A DNA stretch of 64,000 nt from Boswellia sacra (Eukaryota; Streptophyta; Magnoliopsida; Sapindales; Burseraceae), in contig SNVD02011027.1 in NCBI GenBank assembly GCA_013180625.2, positions 372,001 through 436,000 on the forward strand, written 5' to 3'. This document shows positions 35,738 to 47,743 of this stretch, piece after piece. The notes under the pieces are model-generated. The model was not told the DNA's origin, did not search any database, and saw only the letters and a list, made by a program, of their open reading frames with translations. Each line of letters begins with the position of its first letter. The first letter of the stretch is position 1. Position numbers and translations under genes: made by a program.

Positions 35738-37590
35738 ATGAAGAAATCAGAATTAGAACCACAACAAGATTTTGCAACCGTAGAAAATCCAATTCTTAGT
35801 TCATCTTCATCTTCTAATTCTGATACAATGAGCCAACATGAGGACAACCCCATAAAACTCTAAAAGATGGCTTACATCCTACTCGCATAGCCACACCATC
35901 ATGTATCATATTTCCACCTGACACACCAAAGTTGGACTTTCACCCTGGGATGATACATCTTTTACTAACTTTCCATGGTTTAGATAGTGAAAACCCTTAT
36001 GTGCATGTTGGGGAATTTGAAGAAGTAGTGGGCACATTTCATAGTCAGGCCAATGCCATAGATTCTGTTAGGTTAAAATTTTTCCCTTTCTCCTAAAAGA
36101 CAAAGCAAATAGTTGGCTAATACTCTTTAAGGTCGAGATCCATAAGAACTTGCGCAAAAATGACCCAAGTGTTTTTTAACAAATATTTCCCACAACATAA
36201 GACTGATGACGTAAAAAGACAAATTTCCTATTTATCCCAAAAAGATAGTGAAGCCTTGTACCAAACTTGAGAGAGATTTAAAGAGCTGTTAACAATGTGT
36301 CCTCATCATAGGTATGAAAATTGGCGCTTGGTTAGTTACTTCTATGAGGGACTCACAATTAGGGAGTGCCAATTTGTTGAGATGATGTGTAATGGGGAGT
36401 TCCTTCAAAAAGACCCTAAGGAAGCCATAGAATTCCTCAAAGACTTAGATGAAAAAGCCCACACATGGACTGGACCTAGCACTTTAGATAGCATAAATAG
36501 ATCACGACTTAGTGGAATTTACCATCTTAGGAAGGAGGACAACCTTAAAGCCCAATTAGAAGTCTTAACTAGGGAATTGGAAGCTTTGGAAACTGAAGAT
36601 AGGAAGGTCACCCAGACGATTACTAAGGTTGAATCAGAAGATACATGTTTTGTTTGTGGAGGGGTGGAACACTTAGCTCAGGTTTGTCCAACTTATAGTG
36701 AGACGAGAGGGGTGTATAAGGAACAATGTAATGCCTTAGGGATGTACAAACAACCTTATTCACCCTATTCGAAAACCTATAACCCTGGCTGGAGAAACCA
36801 CCCAAGTTTTAATTGGAAATCTAATCCCCAAAACAACAACAAATGGAAATAGGAACAACAACCACCCAAGTCTTATCAAATCACCTCAATACAATGCACC
36901 ACAAATTAGGAATTCCTTAGAGGACGCTTTACAAGCATTTATGGAGGCCCAAAATAAGACTAACCAAAAATTCAAAACAGTTCTTGCATAAGTGGTGGAA
37001 AAGAACAAGTAGATCAAAAGTCAAATCACTAACCTAACTAGTGCTTTGACGATACAAGAGCGAGGTAAGTTTCCATCTCAAACTCAGTCTAATCCTAAGG
37101 GGCAACATATGGCACAAGCCTCTACTTCTGACACACAAAATCTTGAAGAGGTAAGTGTCATCACTACTTGGAGTGGTAAGATTTTAAATGATCCTACATT
37201 GCCAATCAACACAACCATGGAAAACAAAGATGTTCCCCTACAAAAGAAGGGCATTTTTTAGAAAGAACTTGACAAGAAATTTTTTATCTAGGTGCCTTTT
37301 TGCTAAGCTCTCAGATCTAATGGAAAAAACTCAAAAATTCAAGGTGAGATTCTAGAACACTTAAAACAAGTTAAGAGTAATCTTCCCTTGTTGCATGTAA
37401 TTAAACAGGTTCCAGCTTGTGCCAAAGTTATCAAGGAACTATGCACCATCAAAAGCAAGCACCATGTCAAGAAGACTACATTCTTGATAGAACAGGTAAG
37501 TGTAGTAATTGAATAGAAAATGCCACCTAAGTACAAAGATCCTGGGTGTCCTACAATTTCCTGCTAGATCAGGACACATGCATTCAGTCA
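35738..37590 (+). pseudogene. gag of element C
   Basis: Athila-type gag. From the ATG at 35738, after a frameshift at about 35865, it reads HPTRIATPSCII, LLLTFHGLDSENPYVHV and IDSVRLKFFPFS (aligned to D's gag), then the frame from 36295 (YEGLTIRECQFVEMMCNGEF, KDPKEAIEFL) with a CCHC zinc knuckle CFVCGGVEHLAQVC at about 36645-36690 and YSKTYNPGWRNHPSFNW. Later parts (37046-37261 and about 37330-37530) are separated by stops. It would form the capsid. Confidence 0.8.
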
Positions 37591-38134
37591 AGCATTGTTA
37601 GACTTAGGAGCAAGTGTTAATCTCATGCCCTATTCTATTTACTTACAATTAGAACATGGAAAGATCAAACCCACATCCGTAGTTCTACAATTGGCCGATT
37701 GATCAGTCAAGAATCCACAAGGAATAATGGGAGATGTTCTATTACAGATTGATAAATTTTATTTCCCTATTGATTTTCTTGTTTTGGATACCAAGTCTGT
37801 GGTCAATATGGAGTCCAAAATCCCTCTTATTTTAGGGAGATATTTTCTTGCCACTGCTAACGCTTTTATTAATTGCAGGAACGGTCTTATGAAATTATCA
37901 TTTGGGAATATGACTCTTGAGGTGAATATTTTTCATATTGGAAAGCAGCCACGAGAGGAGGATGACTGCTACCATTCATATATGATAGGCACACTTATCT
38001 CAGAGAAAGCTTATAGAAAACCAGATTCTGACTCTTTAGAATACCTTCTTGATTCTGATTTTGAAGATTTATTTTATCCTGATGATACGACTAATGTGTT
38101 TGGTGTTTTTGACTTACATGATAAAAGGACTTGA
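37591..38134 (+). pseudogene. Aspartic protease of element C
   Basis: Reads ALLDLGASVNLMPYSIY (catalytic D in DLGA, usual for Athila-type) and, after a TGA at about 37700, GDVLLQIDKFYFPIDFLVLD and PLILGRYFLATANAFINC. The acidic linker after about 37950 (DSDFEDLFYPDDTTN) leads to RT. Confidence 0.8.
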
Positions 38135-38235
38135 TTTTGGCAACCACGCTTTGAAGAATTGCCTTGTGGAGGAGAGAAGCCACAACCCTCTAACTTAGAG
38201 GCACAAAAGTTAAACTTTCTCCACTGCCCAAAGGT

Positions 38236-39288
38236 TTGAAACACATATTTTTGGGAGCAAGTGATACCTTTCCTATTATTATTTCTTCAGAACTTAGTGT
38301 TGAACAAGATGAAAAATTGATAAACTTGTTAAAAGAACATAAGTCTACACTAGGTTGGACTATAGCTGATATTAAAAGTATTTCTCCATTAATATGTTCC
38401 CATAGAATCCATCTCGAGGAAGGTACCCAACCTCGTAGAGACCCCCAAAGAAGAGTTAACCCAACAATGAAAGAAGTGGTAAAGAAAGAAGTCTTAAAAC
38501 TATTAGATGCAGGTATAATCCATCCAATATATGATAGTCAATGGGTACGTCCAACACAGGTAGTGCTTAAGAAATCTGGAGTAACTGCGGTTCAAAATAA
38601 TAAACGAGTGTCTGTTCCAACTACGGTAGTAGCCGGATGGCAGATGTGCATTGATTATAGGAAATTAGACACAGCCACCCAAAAAGACTACTTTCCATTG
38701 CCTTTTATTGACCAAATCTTGCAAAGTGTAGCTGGTCATCCTTTTTATTGCTTTCTCGATGGGTACTCAGGATATTACCAGATAGAGATAGCTATAGAGG
38801 ATCAAGATAAGACTACCTTCACATGCCCTTTCGATATTTATGCTTTTCATAGGATGCCATTTGGATTATGTAATGCGCCAGCTACTTTTCAACGTTGCAT
38901 GCTTAGTATTTTCTCATACATAGTTGAAAAATGCATGGAGGTTTTTATGGATGATTTGACTGCTTTTGGTAACTCTTTTGATTCATGTCTACTTAAATTA
39001 AAACCTATTTTGAGTAGGTGTGAAGAAAAAAGACTTGTGCTTAATTGGGAAAAATGTCATTTCATGGTGTCTTTTGGGATTGTTTTGGGACGCATTGTCT
39101 CAGAAAGAGGAACAGAGGTTGACAAGGCTAAAATCGAGTTGATCTCTAAATTACCTACACCCAAAATGATAAAAGATGTTCGATCTTTTCTAAGGCATGT
39201 TGGTTTTTATAGGAGGTTTATACAAAATTTTTCTTCTATATCTAGACCATTGTGTAACCTCTTATTAAAAGATGCTGAATTTGTATAG
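38236..39288 (+). pseudogene. Reverse transcriptase of element C
   Basis: 350 uninterrupted codons. Contains IHLEEGTQPRRDPQRRVNP, MCIDYRKLDTATQKDYFPLP, FLDGYSGYYQIEIA, the catalytic FMDDLTAFG (YxDD position, about 38944-38970), LNWEKCHFMV and VRSFLRHVGFYRRFIQNFSS. Ends in a TAG (39286) exactly where the homologue in D has Trp (TGG). The domain is otherwise complete, so this copy was active not very long ago. Confidence 0.9.
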
Positions 39289-39840
39289 ACTCAAGCTTGT
39301 GAGGAAGCATTTCAGACACTAATTGCCAAACTCACCACTGCTCCTATTATGCAATCACCTGATTAGAACCTTCTATTTGAGATTTTGTGTGACGCCAGTA
39401 ACTATGCTGTAGGAGCAGTCCTTGGTCAACAAAGGGAGGGCAAACCCTTTGTTGTTCATTATGCTAGTAGGACCTTGAACGATGCCCAAATGAATTGTTC
39501 TACTACTGAAAAGGAACTATTAGCTGTTATTTTTGCCTTGGACAAATTTCTTTCTTATTTAATTGGTTCACCTATTACTGTGTTTATTGACCATGCAGCT
39601 CTTAAGTACCTTTTTTCTAAGAAGGATCTAAGACCCGTCTAATTAGGTGGATTCTTCTTTTGCAAGAATTTGATATAACCATTAAGGACAAGAAGGGTAT
39701 CGAAAACGTTGTAGCAGATCATTTATCTCATCTTGAGTTCCATGATTCCACTAATGTCCAACCCATTTAAGATGATTTCCCTGATGAACATCTTTTCACT
39801 GTAAGCCAAGTACCCTGGTATGCACATATTGTAAATTACT
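39289..39840 (+). pseudogene. RNase H of element C
   Basis: After the TAG the reading continues TQACEEAFQTLIAKL, a second TAG at 39364 (Trp in D), then LCDASNYAVGAVLGQQREGK, STTEKELLAVIFALDKF and [17 protein letters not shown] frameshift at about 39640 precedes [18 protein letters not shown] and VADHLSHLE. Would degrade the RNA template. Confidence 0.8.
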
Positions 39841-41050
39841 TGGTTGTAGAGAAGTTCCATCTAACTAGAGTGTTCAAGATAAGCGTAAGTTCTTGGTTGA
39901 GGTGCGTAATTTTTGTTGGGATGATCCTTATCTTTTCAAAAATTATGTTGACCAAATTATGCGACGTTGCATTCCTGACAGTGAAATTGCTAGTATCTCA
40001 AACTTTTGCCATAGCACTGCTTATGGTGGTCATTTCTCAATAAAAAAGACTACCGTAAAAATTTTACAGTGTGGACTCTACTGGCCCACTTTGTTCAAAG
40101 ATACTAACAATTTTTATCGTTCATGTGAAAAATATCAAAAGTTGGGTGCTTTATCTCCCCATCATATGATACCTCTTATCCTTATTCTTGTTATTGAGAT
40201 ATTTGACTGTTAGGGTATTGACTTTATGGGACTTTTTCTTGCATCTTTTGGTTATCTTTACATTCTTCTAGTTGTTGATTATATGTCCAAATGGGTTGAG
40301 GCTATGGCTTGTCATACTAATGATAACACAACAGTGGTAAAGTTCTTAAAAGAAAATGTGTTATCTAGGTATGGTACACCACGTGTCATCATCAATGACC
40401 AAGGGACACATTTCTGTAACCGTTCTTTTGAAGCTTTGATGCACAGGTATGGTGTTCTTCATAAGTTTTTCACCGCATACAATCCACAGATAAATAGGCA
40501 AGCTGAGCTCGCAAATAAAGAGGTTAAGCAGATTCTAGAAAAGACTATAAATTCGTATCGCAAAGACTGGTCTTTACACCTTTTCGATGCATTATGGGCA
40601 TACCGTACTACTTACAAAACTATCTTAGGAATGTCTCCATATCGCCTTGTCTATGGGAAAGCTTGTCATTTACCTGTAGAGCTAGAACATAAAGCTTATT
40701 AGGCTGCTAAAGCCCTTAACTTTGATTTGAATGCTGCAGGTCTTCAAAGAAAGTTATAATTATCAAAAATAAAAGAATTGCGAAACGATGCTTATGACAA
40801 CTCCAAGATCTACAAAGCTAAGATGAAAGCGACTCATGACAAACAAATCTTGAGGAAAAACTTTGAGCTAAATCAATGAGTTTATCTTTATGATTTTCTA
40901 TTGGATTTAAACCCTAGAAAGTTAAGATCTCGATGAACTGGGCCATTTGTGGTAAACCATGTTTTTTCCAATAAAGTGGTGGAGATTAAGGACCCCACCG
41001 ATGGGCGAATTTTCAAAGTTAATGGGCAGTGGTGAAAAATTATGTGGAAA
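39841..41050 (+). pseudogene. Integrase of element C
   Basis: Reads VRNFCWDDPYLFKNYVDQIM, CIPDSEIASI with the H-H-C-C region (CHSTAYGGHF, then CEKYQ in place of CxxC), then after a TAG at 40211 (Trp in D) GIDFMGLFLASFGY (first D), VIINDQGTHFCNRSF (second D), and QAELANKEVKQIL (Glu) with [21 protein letters not shown] at 40700 again where D has Trp. The C-terminal region runs to about 41050 with stops. Confidence 0.85.
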
Positions 41051-41418
41051 AGGAAAGCCAGTTTATGTGTCTCAAGGAGATCTCTCTTGTACCTCCTGTC
41101 TATCATAATTAATCAGGTTCTACCTGTCTGATCTATCTATACCATCTCTTGACTTTGTTTTTGCCTTTATTATTTGGTTGTCTTGCTTTTATTTTCTGCC
41201 TATACTATATCTTGACTTTGACTTTACTTTTATTATCTGTCTGTACGATATTTTTGACTTTATTTTATGTTTTTGCTTTTATTTTCTTTTACGTGTTTTT
41301 ATTTTATTTCCCAGTTGAGTGGCGGATATGGTACTCCGTGACTATTTAAGTCGGTTTTCCAGTTCCCTAAAAACTATAACCCAAACAAAAATCATGCATT
41401 CATTTTTTCTCTTTCGAA
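41051..41418 (+). other. Spacer after integrase of element C
   Basis: T-rich spacer. Near the end it contains GTGGCGGATATGGTACTCCGTGA and TTTCCAGTTCCCTAAAAACT-like sequence, conserved in D at 56520-56580, just upstream of the accessory frame. This shared block is a candidate splice or translation-control region. Confidence 0.45.
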
Positions 41419-41990
41419 ATGGATACAATTCTTTCAAACCTTCGTAAACATTTTCCTTTTCTTCCTTCAAATGCATTACTCAAAATTTACAAAGCACGGT
41501 TTAAGAGGCTAAAATTTCTAATGCTCATGGGTTTACTTGTTGATCTACGATGGTTAACTAAAGGCAAGGTTTGATTATCTAGTGAATGTTCAAAAGCCTT
41601 TGTTTCCTTTATGCCTGGTTTGGGTAAAAGCTCTTATGCAAAGAAGTGGAAAGCAAATAAATTACAAGTCTGTCACAAATGTGAATGATGGACCTGTAAT
41701 CAGCAATGTCGCTATTTAGGATTTGTGTCTGTAAATCAAGAAGATAAGATTTAGTTCATTAAGGATAGACTAAGTAAGGAGTCTTTATATAATAATTTGT
41801 TGACTCTTGAGATGCATCCTTGTGGAATTGTGCACCGAGAGATTTTAAGATTATGGACACAATTTTGAGAAGAGCAAGAACGCCATAGTCTTAGGAATCT
41901 GACTCAAAATGATCACATTGTTTGCCAATTATAAGAAAATTGGATAGGAAGTATATCCCCAACTCATAGAAGGTATTTCAACCGTTACTG
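41419..41990 (+). pseudogene. Accessory frame after integrase in element C (unrecognised)
   Basis: Broken counterpart of the D frame at 56621-57168. Starts ATGGATACAATTCTTTC and encodes, with stops, MPGLGKSSYAKKW, CHKCExWTCNQQCRYLGF and LSKESLYNNLLTLEMHPCGI. C keeps a Tyr codon (TAC) where D has a stop near its start. No membrane segment is evident. The spacing of four Cys with a Trp between the pairs suggests a small zinc-binding fold. I do not know the family. Confidence 0.6.
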
Positions 41991-42213
41991 GATGTAAAAC
42001 CAGAGGAAGATACAGCCACAATTACAATTACTTATTCTTATGCATGCTTGCCGTTATTTTTGAATTCCTATTTTTATTTATTTTTATTGCCTTACTCTCT
42101 TACTTTTGGTTTTGTTCACAACATTTCATTTTTGGTTAAGTGTCTTTAATTTTTTTTCTTTTGAATAACTGAAGCTTCAAGTGATGTCTCCTACACTTTC
42201 TCTATCTACATTT

Positions 42214-42233
42214 AAACATTGAGGACAATGTTT
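42214..42233 (+). other. Perfect inverted repeat (hairpin) upstream of internal G tract, element C
   Basis: AAACATTGAGGACAATGTTT: 8-base arms with an AGGA loop, followed by GGTTGGGGGTAG at 42239-42250. The same 20 bases occur in D (58238-58257). Confidence 0.75.
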
Positions 42234-42250
42234 CGATTTGGTTGGGGGTA

Positions 42251-43418
42251 GATAGTAGGCATATGTTATGTTTTTCATTGCATTTAAAAAAAATTGTTAA
42301 CAAAGCCAAGCAACAAATCTATTAGTCTGAGAATGGCAGAGTAAAGAGTTCATTACCTATTGAGATGCATTTAGGATCTATTAGATCAAGAATGGCAGAG
42401 TAGGGAGTAAATTTTTGAACTTTTGAAATGCATTCTAACTAGTTGATTTGTTTTTATTTTTGATTTTTGATTTGTATTTCATGCACAGCTATTTATTACA
42501 TGTGTTCTCGGTAATTCTTGTTCTATCAAGGTATGATTTCAAAATTGTTGGTTTGATTCACCTTTTCTATTGAGGTTATCAAAGAATAATTTCTGAAATT
42601 ATTTTGAGCACAATAATAAGCCTTGTGGTAAGATGGATGATTTGACATATATATCCAAGAAAATTCCCATGTTTAAGTTTACATTTTTCTAATCTCACAT
42701 ATCTTTTGTGAGTGAGTGGAGAGGTTGAAAAAACAGCTTACGAACTTTCATTGATCCTTTGAATTGATTAATTTTTGTTTAGAATGTCATTACTCGGATT
42801 GAGGGATTATTTGATTGTTTAGCTAAAGGACGATTCAAGATAAAATTTCAATTCTTGTAAAAAAACAAAAAAATGACAAGAAAGAGAGAGTAAAAGAAAA
42901 AAAAAGAGTCAATTCAATTCAATAATGTCTTCATTCAATTTTAGAATATAGAAGTTTTAGGAAGCAACTTTCTCACCAATCTCTGTTTACTTCTGTTCAC
43001 TCAAGATAAATGAAGTCCTAAAGCTGGCAGTTGCAAGAATGGTTTGATTCTAAACAGTTCTGTTTCCGATCTTTGGATCAATGTTTGCCTGTCTATCCTT
43101 AAATGTGATGTTTGCTTGAGTGCTTATCTGTTTTCTAACTCCATGAGAAAAATCTTAGCCTTTTTAAACAGTTATTCACCTCTGAGAATATGGAGTTAAG
43201 GCTTTTACATGGAGTAATTTTCAAGGCTATATGTGTTATGGTTCGTAGTAGGAAGGTTTTGGCTTGATTCACGCTTGCTCAGTTTTGGAAGTTATGATTG
43301 AAATAACCTTTATAATAATTGTGATCTTGAACTGACTTTTTGTTGAAATGCTGAAGCAACTCTTCATATTTTATTTACACTTGAATTGCTAGGGACTAGC
43401 AATAAGTTGGACGGGGAT
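42251..43418 (+). other. 3' non-coding region of element C
   Basis: About 1.2 kb without a supported gene; includes two copies of GAATGGCAGAGTA (about 42331, 42390) and ends in the degenerate polypurine tract AAGTTGGACGGGGAT before the LTR. Confidence 0.55.
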
Positions 43419-44787
43419 TGTCATAAACATATGAAAATACACTCTTAAGCATAAATAATTAATGCTATTTCGTGAATATTGTAAAACTTTTATAATATTT
43501 AGTATAATTATTTTGCTTATTTCTTTTGCTTTTTTCTAGTCTTTATCTTGAAATAAAGTGCTTAATGAAAATCTTTTTGAAGTTTTAATAAAATCTCAAT
43601 CTATAAATCAAAATGAAGTGATTCTTGGACTTGGAGCAACGTGACTCAATCCTACACAAAGTTAAAGAACAATCAAAAGCCCAAATCAAACATTTGATGG
43701 GCTAAAATTGAGACACAACAAAACTGAATTGTAGTTGTTGCTCAGCCAGACCCATGTTCAGTATTTTGACCATATCTTAGAGAAGACTTGTCCTAATTGC
43801 ATGAATCTGGTGGCCATAGAAAGATGAGACAAAAAGCTACAACTTTCATGTTTTCCACAAAGCTAATTCAATCATTTTGGTAGTAAAAAATGTGTTGCAA
43901 GTTAATGGAAGGTTTGGTGGTCGAAAATGTGGAAGATTGGTTCATATTAAAATAGTTCCATTTAATCACCTATATAAGGACAACTTGAGGAGTTGAATGC
44001 AGGTGAAGAAAAATCATTTGAATTCCATTATATCATTATATATTACAATTCTATCTTGTATTTTCTCTTTAGAAATGGTGGGAATGAATTGTAAGTTAGG
44101 ATAGAACTCTTGGTAAGGCTAGAGATGAACATGTATGTGTAGTTTATCTATTTCTCCACTTTGATTCTTGCTCAAAGGCTATAAAGTTTGTATGTTTGTT
44201 TACATGTTAAACACTTTCTCATCTTGTGATTTCCCTTTAATCTAGAAATTATAATTCTCAATTTCATATAAATTCTAACATGCTTTCTTTATATGATTCG
44301 TGTTGAATTATAATTGTTACTGGTAGTTTCGTTTTATGAGTTAGTCTTTTATTGCATTATTGTCAATTGATATATTGTCCCTCTTGTATAACTTGTAAGG
44401 ATGAACGTTGTCGGTAAATATTGCTTGGAATGAGTTTATGCATATCAAATACATATGTTTATCAATTATGCCTTACGATGCATATTTTTCAATTGATTGT
44501 TTGGGATATGAAACATTCAATTGAGTTATAATTGTTGAATCAAAGTGGAGATTAGATTTACAAAACATGTAAGTGATTCTCAATGCCTTACCTCTTGATT
44601 ACCATCGATTGTTTCCAATTATTATGCATTGCAGTCTCTTTATAACCAATCACTTCAAAGTTAAATTTTATGTCTTTATTATCTTTTTAATATTTTTGTT
44701 TTACTAATCTCTTTTGTCGAAAGCCTATTGTGGATTCGACATCTCAACTTATACTATAATAATTACGGTATATTTTGGGCATAAACA
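43419..44787 (+). repeat. 3' LTR of element C
   Basis: Starts TGTCATAAAC and ends GCATAAACA; 1369 bp; TATA-like TATATAAG at 43971-43978. Immediately followed by the resumed LTR of B. Confidence 0.85.
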
Positions 44788-45011
44788 AAAACTACTTAAC
44801 TTCTCGAACCCATCTTTGAAGGGATGAGAGCAGTTTAGGTCCTGAAGCGAGAGATCACATTGCCCCCATTCATTCCCAATTGAATAATTAAGTGGTGACT
44901 CCTTTCTTCAGAAGTGCCCACAACTCGTTTGTGTTCCTTTAAGTCCTGAAAGAGGCTTTGACCCAATGTCTTGGTCTTAAATGCTTTGGCGGGGTGAAAG
45001 CCTTGTTCGCA
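44788..45011 (+). repeat. 3' LTR of element B, last part
   Basis: Resumes B's LTR after element C (ACTTCTCGAACCCATC) and ends TTGTTCGCA at 45011. The next five bases AAAGG repeat those before B's 5' LTR, closing the element. Confidence 0.9.
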
Positions 45012-45245
45012 AAAGGCACATGCTTCATATTCAGCCATGTTGTTGGTGACTTTGAACTCCAACTTCTTAGTGAATGGAATGACTTCTTTTATCGACGATA
45101 CTAGAATAACTCCTATTCTAGCACCATTACAATCAATGATTCCATAAAAAAGCATCTTCCATCCCGCTATCGAGATTACTCTCAAATATTCATTTGGGAA
45201 TTCCAACTCCCATGGCTCGTCACTATCAATCGGATTCATGGCCAA
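45012..45245 (-). pseudogene. Second RNase H of element A, N-terminal part
   Basis: Minus strand: DEPWELEFPNEYLRVISIAG, WKMLFYGIIDCNGARIGVIL (the first catalytic Asp of the FFDG motif is now Tyr) and NNMAEYEACAF. Continues at 13357 on the other side of element B. Confidence 0.85.
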
Positions 45246-45934
45246 AAAACTTTGCTACTACTCTTCCTTTCATGACCTTCTTGGTGGCATACTTAGTGTC
45301 AAATTCTGACAACTATGCTAGCCATCTTGCTAACTTTCCCACCAATGTTGGTGTCTTGTAAAGATACTTCATTAGATCCTCCTTCAAGACAACCTTAATT
45401 TTATAAGACTGAAAATAATGCCTCAACTTATTTGAGAATCAAACCATGGCTAAGCGCTTTTTCTCCGCGTTGCTATAGTTCATCCCGTATAGTGGCAACT
45501 TTTTGTTAAGATAATAGATGGTATGCTCTACAACATTCTTGTCTTCTTATACCCACATAGCACTGATGGCCTCCCTTTTGAAAGCCAAGTAGAGAATTAA
45601 ATTCTTACCAAGTTTTGGTAATCTCAAAACAGGTGGATCCTGCAAGTATTTCTTAATCTTCTCAAATGCCTCTTGGCACTGATCATTCCATTCCACTGGC
45701 TGGTCCTTCTTTAAAAGCTTGAAGATTAGTGTACAAATGCCCCTTAGTTTAACAATAAATCGACTGATATATTGGATCTTCCCGAAAAGCCCTCGAACTT
45801 TTTTTTTTAAGTCTTGGGTGAAGGTATCTCCATAATCGCTTTGACCTTATTTGGATCTACTTCTATCCCCTTCTTGGCAACTACAAACCCTAACAACTTC
45901 CCTGAGGTGACTCGAAAGACATACTTCTTCAGAT
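45246..45934 (-). pseudogene. RT end and RNase H of element A
   Basis: Minus strand: contains counterparts of B's RT thumb (VVAKKGIEVDPNKVKAI-type) near 45820-45890 and of the RNase H stretch at about 45440-45620 (LNKKLPLYGMN-type), with frameshifts and stops. Its strongest support is collinearity with B (21000-21600). Confidence 0.65.
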
Positions 45935-46634
45935 TTAGCCATAGTTCGTATTTCTTCCCTTTCCCAGGAATCTGTCTAAAGCCTCAAAGTGACCTTTTTG
46001 AGTCTCAGATTTCACCATCATGTCATCCACATAGACCTCTATCTCGTTATGCATCATGTCATGGAATAGTATCATTGCCATTCGCTGGTAAGTTGCTCTT
46101 GCATTTTTCAATCTGAAGGGCATCACCTTATAACAGTAGGTTCTTCATTCCGTAATGAAGATCGTTTTCATCTTATCTTCATTTGCCATAATTATTTGGT
46201 TGTATATAGAAAACCTATCTACAAAGGAAAACATCACGCTGGTGGTAGCACTATCTATCAACACATTAATAGGAGGCAAAGGAAAATCATACTTTGGTGA
46301 GGCTTTGTTCAAGTCTCAGTAATCCACACACATTTGGACACTTCCATCCTTTTTTTGACACTGGCACGATGTTGGCTAACCATTTTGGATATTTCACTAC
46401 TTCTAAAAAGTTGGCTTCAATTTGCTTGGAGACTTCCACTTTGATTTTTGGAGCCCACTCTGGTCTCATCCTCCTTACTTTTTGCTTGACCAGCTTCATG
46501 TGTGGATAGGTTGAAATTGTATGCTCATCGATGCTTCTCTCGATTCTAGGCATGTTGTCATAGGACCAAGTGAAGACTCCTTTATATTTCTTTAGTAATT
46601 TTTTAAATATCTCTCTCTTTGGGAGTTGTATCAA
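45935..46634 (-). pseudogene. Reverse transcriptase of element A
   Basis: Minus strand: KLVKQKVRRMRPEWAPKIKV, VVKYPKWLANIVPVSKKG, a frameshift, then MMPFRLKNARATYQRMA and EVYVDDMMVKSETQKGHFEA with the catalytic YVDD at about 46020-46035. Homologous to B 20336-21000. Confidence 0.85.
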
Positions 46635-47404
46635 GTGCGATCATATGTTCATGGGCTTCTCAATTCTACCTAGATTAATGTTATAAGTTTGAATGGTACA
46701 TATGTCAAATATGCTAGTGAAATGCAAATTATGATGCGTAATGCCATTAGGAAAAAACATCATACAAGAAAGCAAACTGATTCTTTAGTACATCTAATTT
46801 AGAAACGTAAACAATGTTATTTTCTTCAAAAAGGTTGGGTACAAATACCTCCTCAAGAAATACATCTCTGATTCCTTCTTCGATGAAAGCAATAAGGTCG
46901 ATGGATGCATCCATTAGTGACGCTCGATCTTAAGGCTTTTCCTTCTTGATGGTCATCTTTTCCATTTCTTGAATCAAGTCATTCTCCTTGGAGGCTCCCA
47001 CCTGAAGAATGTCTCTGAAAATCTCAAATTTGGGTTTCAATATTCCATTGAAAACCCATGGTTCAATAGCTCTCACATGCTTTGTATCTTGGGCCTTGAT
47101 GAATCTCCCCTTGTTAGGCTTAAAGTCTTCTTCTTTCCCTTCAGAATCATAGCCTAAACCTCTTCTAAAAGTTTGGCCTTTGAAATCTAGTGGTAAAGCA
47201 CATCCATTAATCCTAAGCCCAGTTCTTGGCAAGTATCATTATTTCTTCATTACCCCAGCCATAATCGGGCTGACTTCGTCAATCATGGCTATGTGAAAGT
47301 CTCCCAAGTAAGATATTTCTTCAACGTTTATGCTTAAAGCAACTAGTGCAATTATTGAGGCTGCATGAATTGTCACAATCTCTCATCCATGTTGAACTGG
47401 ATTT
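46635..47404 (-). pseudogene. Protease-RT linker of element A with G-patch remnant
   Basis: Minus strand counterpart of B 19497-20335. Near 47232-47140: TGLRINGCALPLDFKGQTF and RRGLGYDSEGKEED, including a G-patch remnant. Stops present. Confidence 0.6.
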
Positions 47405-47743
47405 TTAATGCAAGGTGGAAGGAACTCCACCAAGTAGATGGAACCATGCTTGTCCTAATAAGGTAACGAATGTGACTAGAATATCGAGGACTATGAATTC
47501 TGTTATAACTTTAATTGACCCAGCCTTTACTAATACCTTGAAGATCCCAATGACACTTCTCTTCAAATCATCATAAGCCATAATCACTATCTCACAAGGC
47601 TTAAATTCATCTTCACTGACCTCGTACTTATGCAATATCTTCATAGGCATAATATTAATGGCAGACCTATCATCCACCATGATGTAATGAGATGTCTTCC
47701 CACCAATTTCTGTGGTGATAAACAATGGCTTGTTATGATTCAT
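47405..47743 (-). pseudogene. Aspartic protease of element A
   Basis: Minus strand: VDDRSAINIMPMKILHKYEV, where the catalytic Asp is present but the Gly of the DGS signature is Arg, which would inactivate the enzyme. LLGQAWFHLL replaces LLGRAWF. Open for 112 codons. Confidence 0.8.

Noticed and set aside
36623..36805. Minus-strand small frame over C's gag
   Set aside because: Shadow of the gag zinc-knuckle region on the plus strand.
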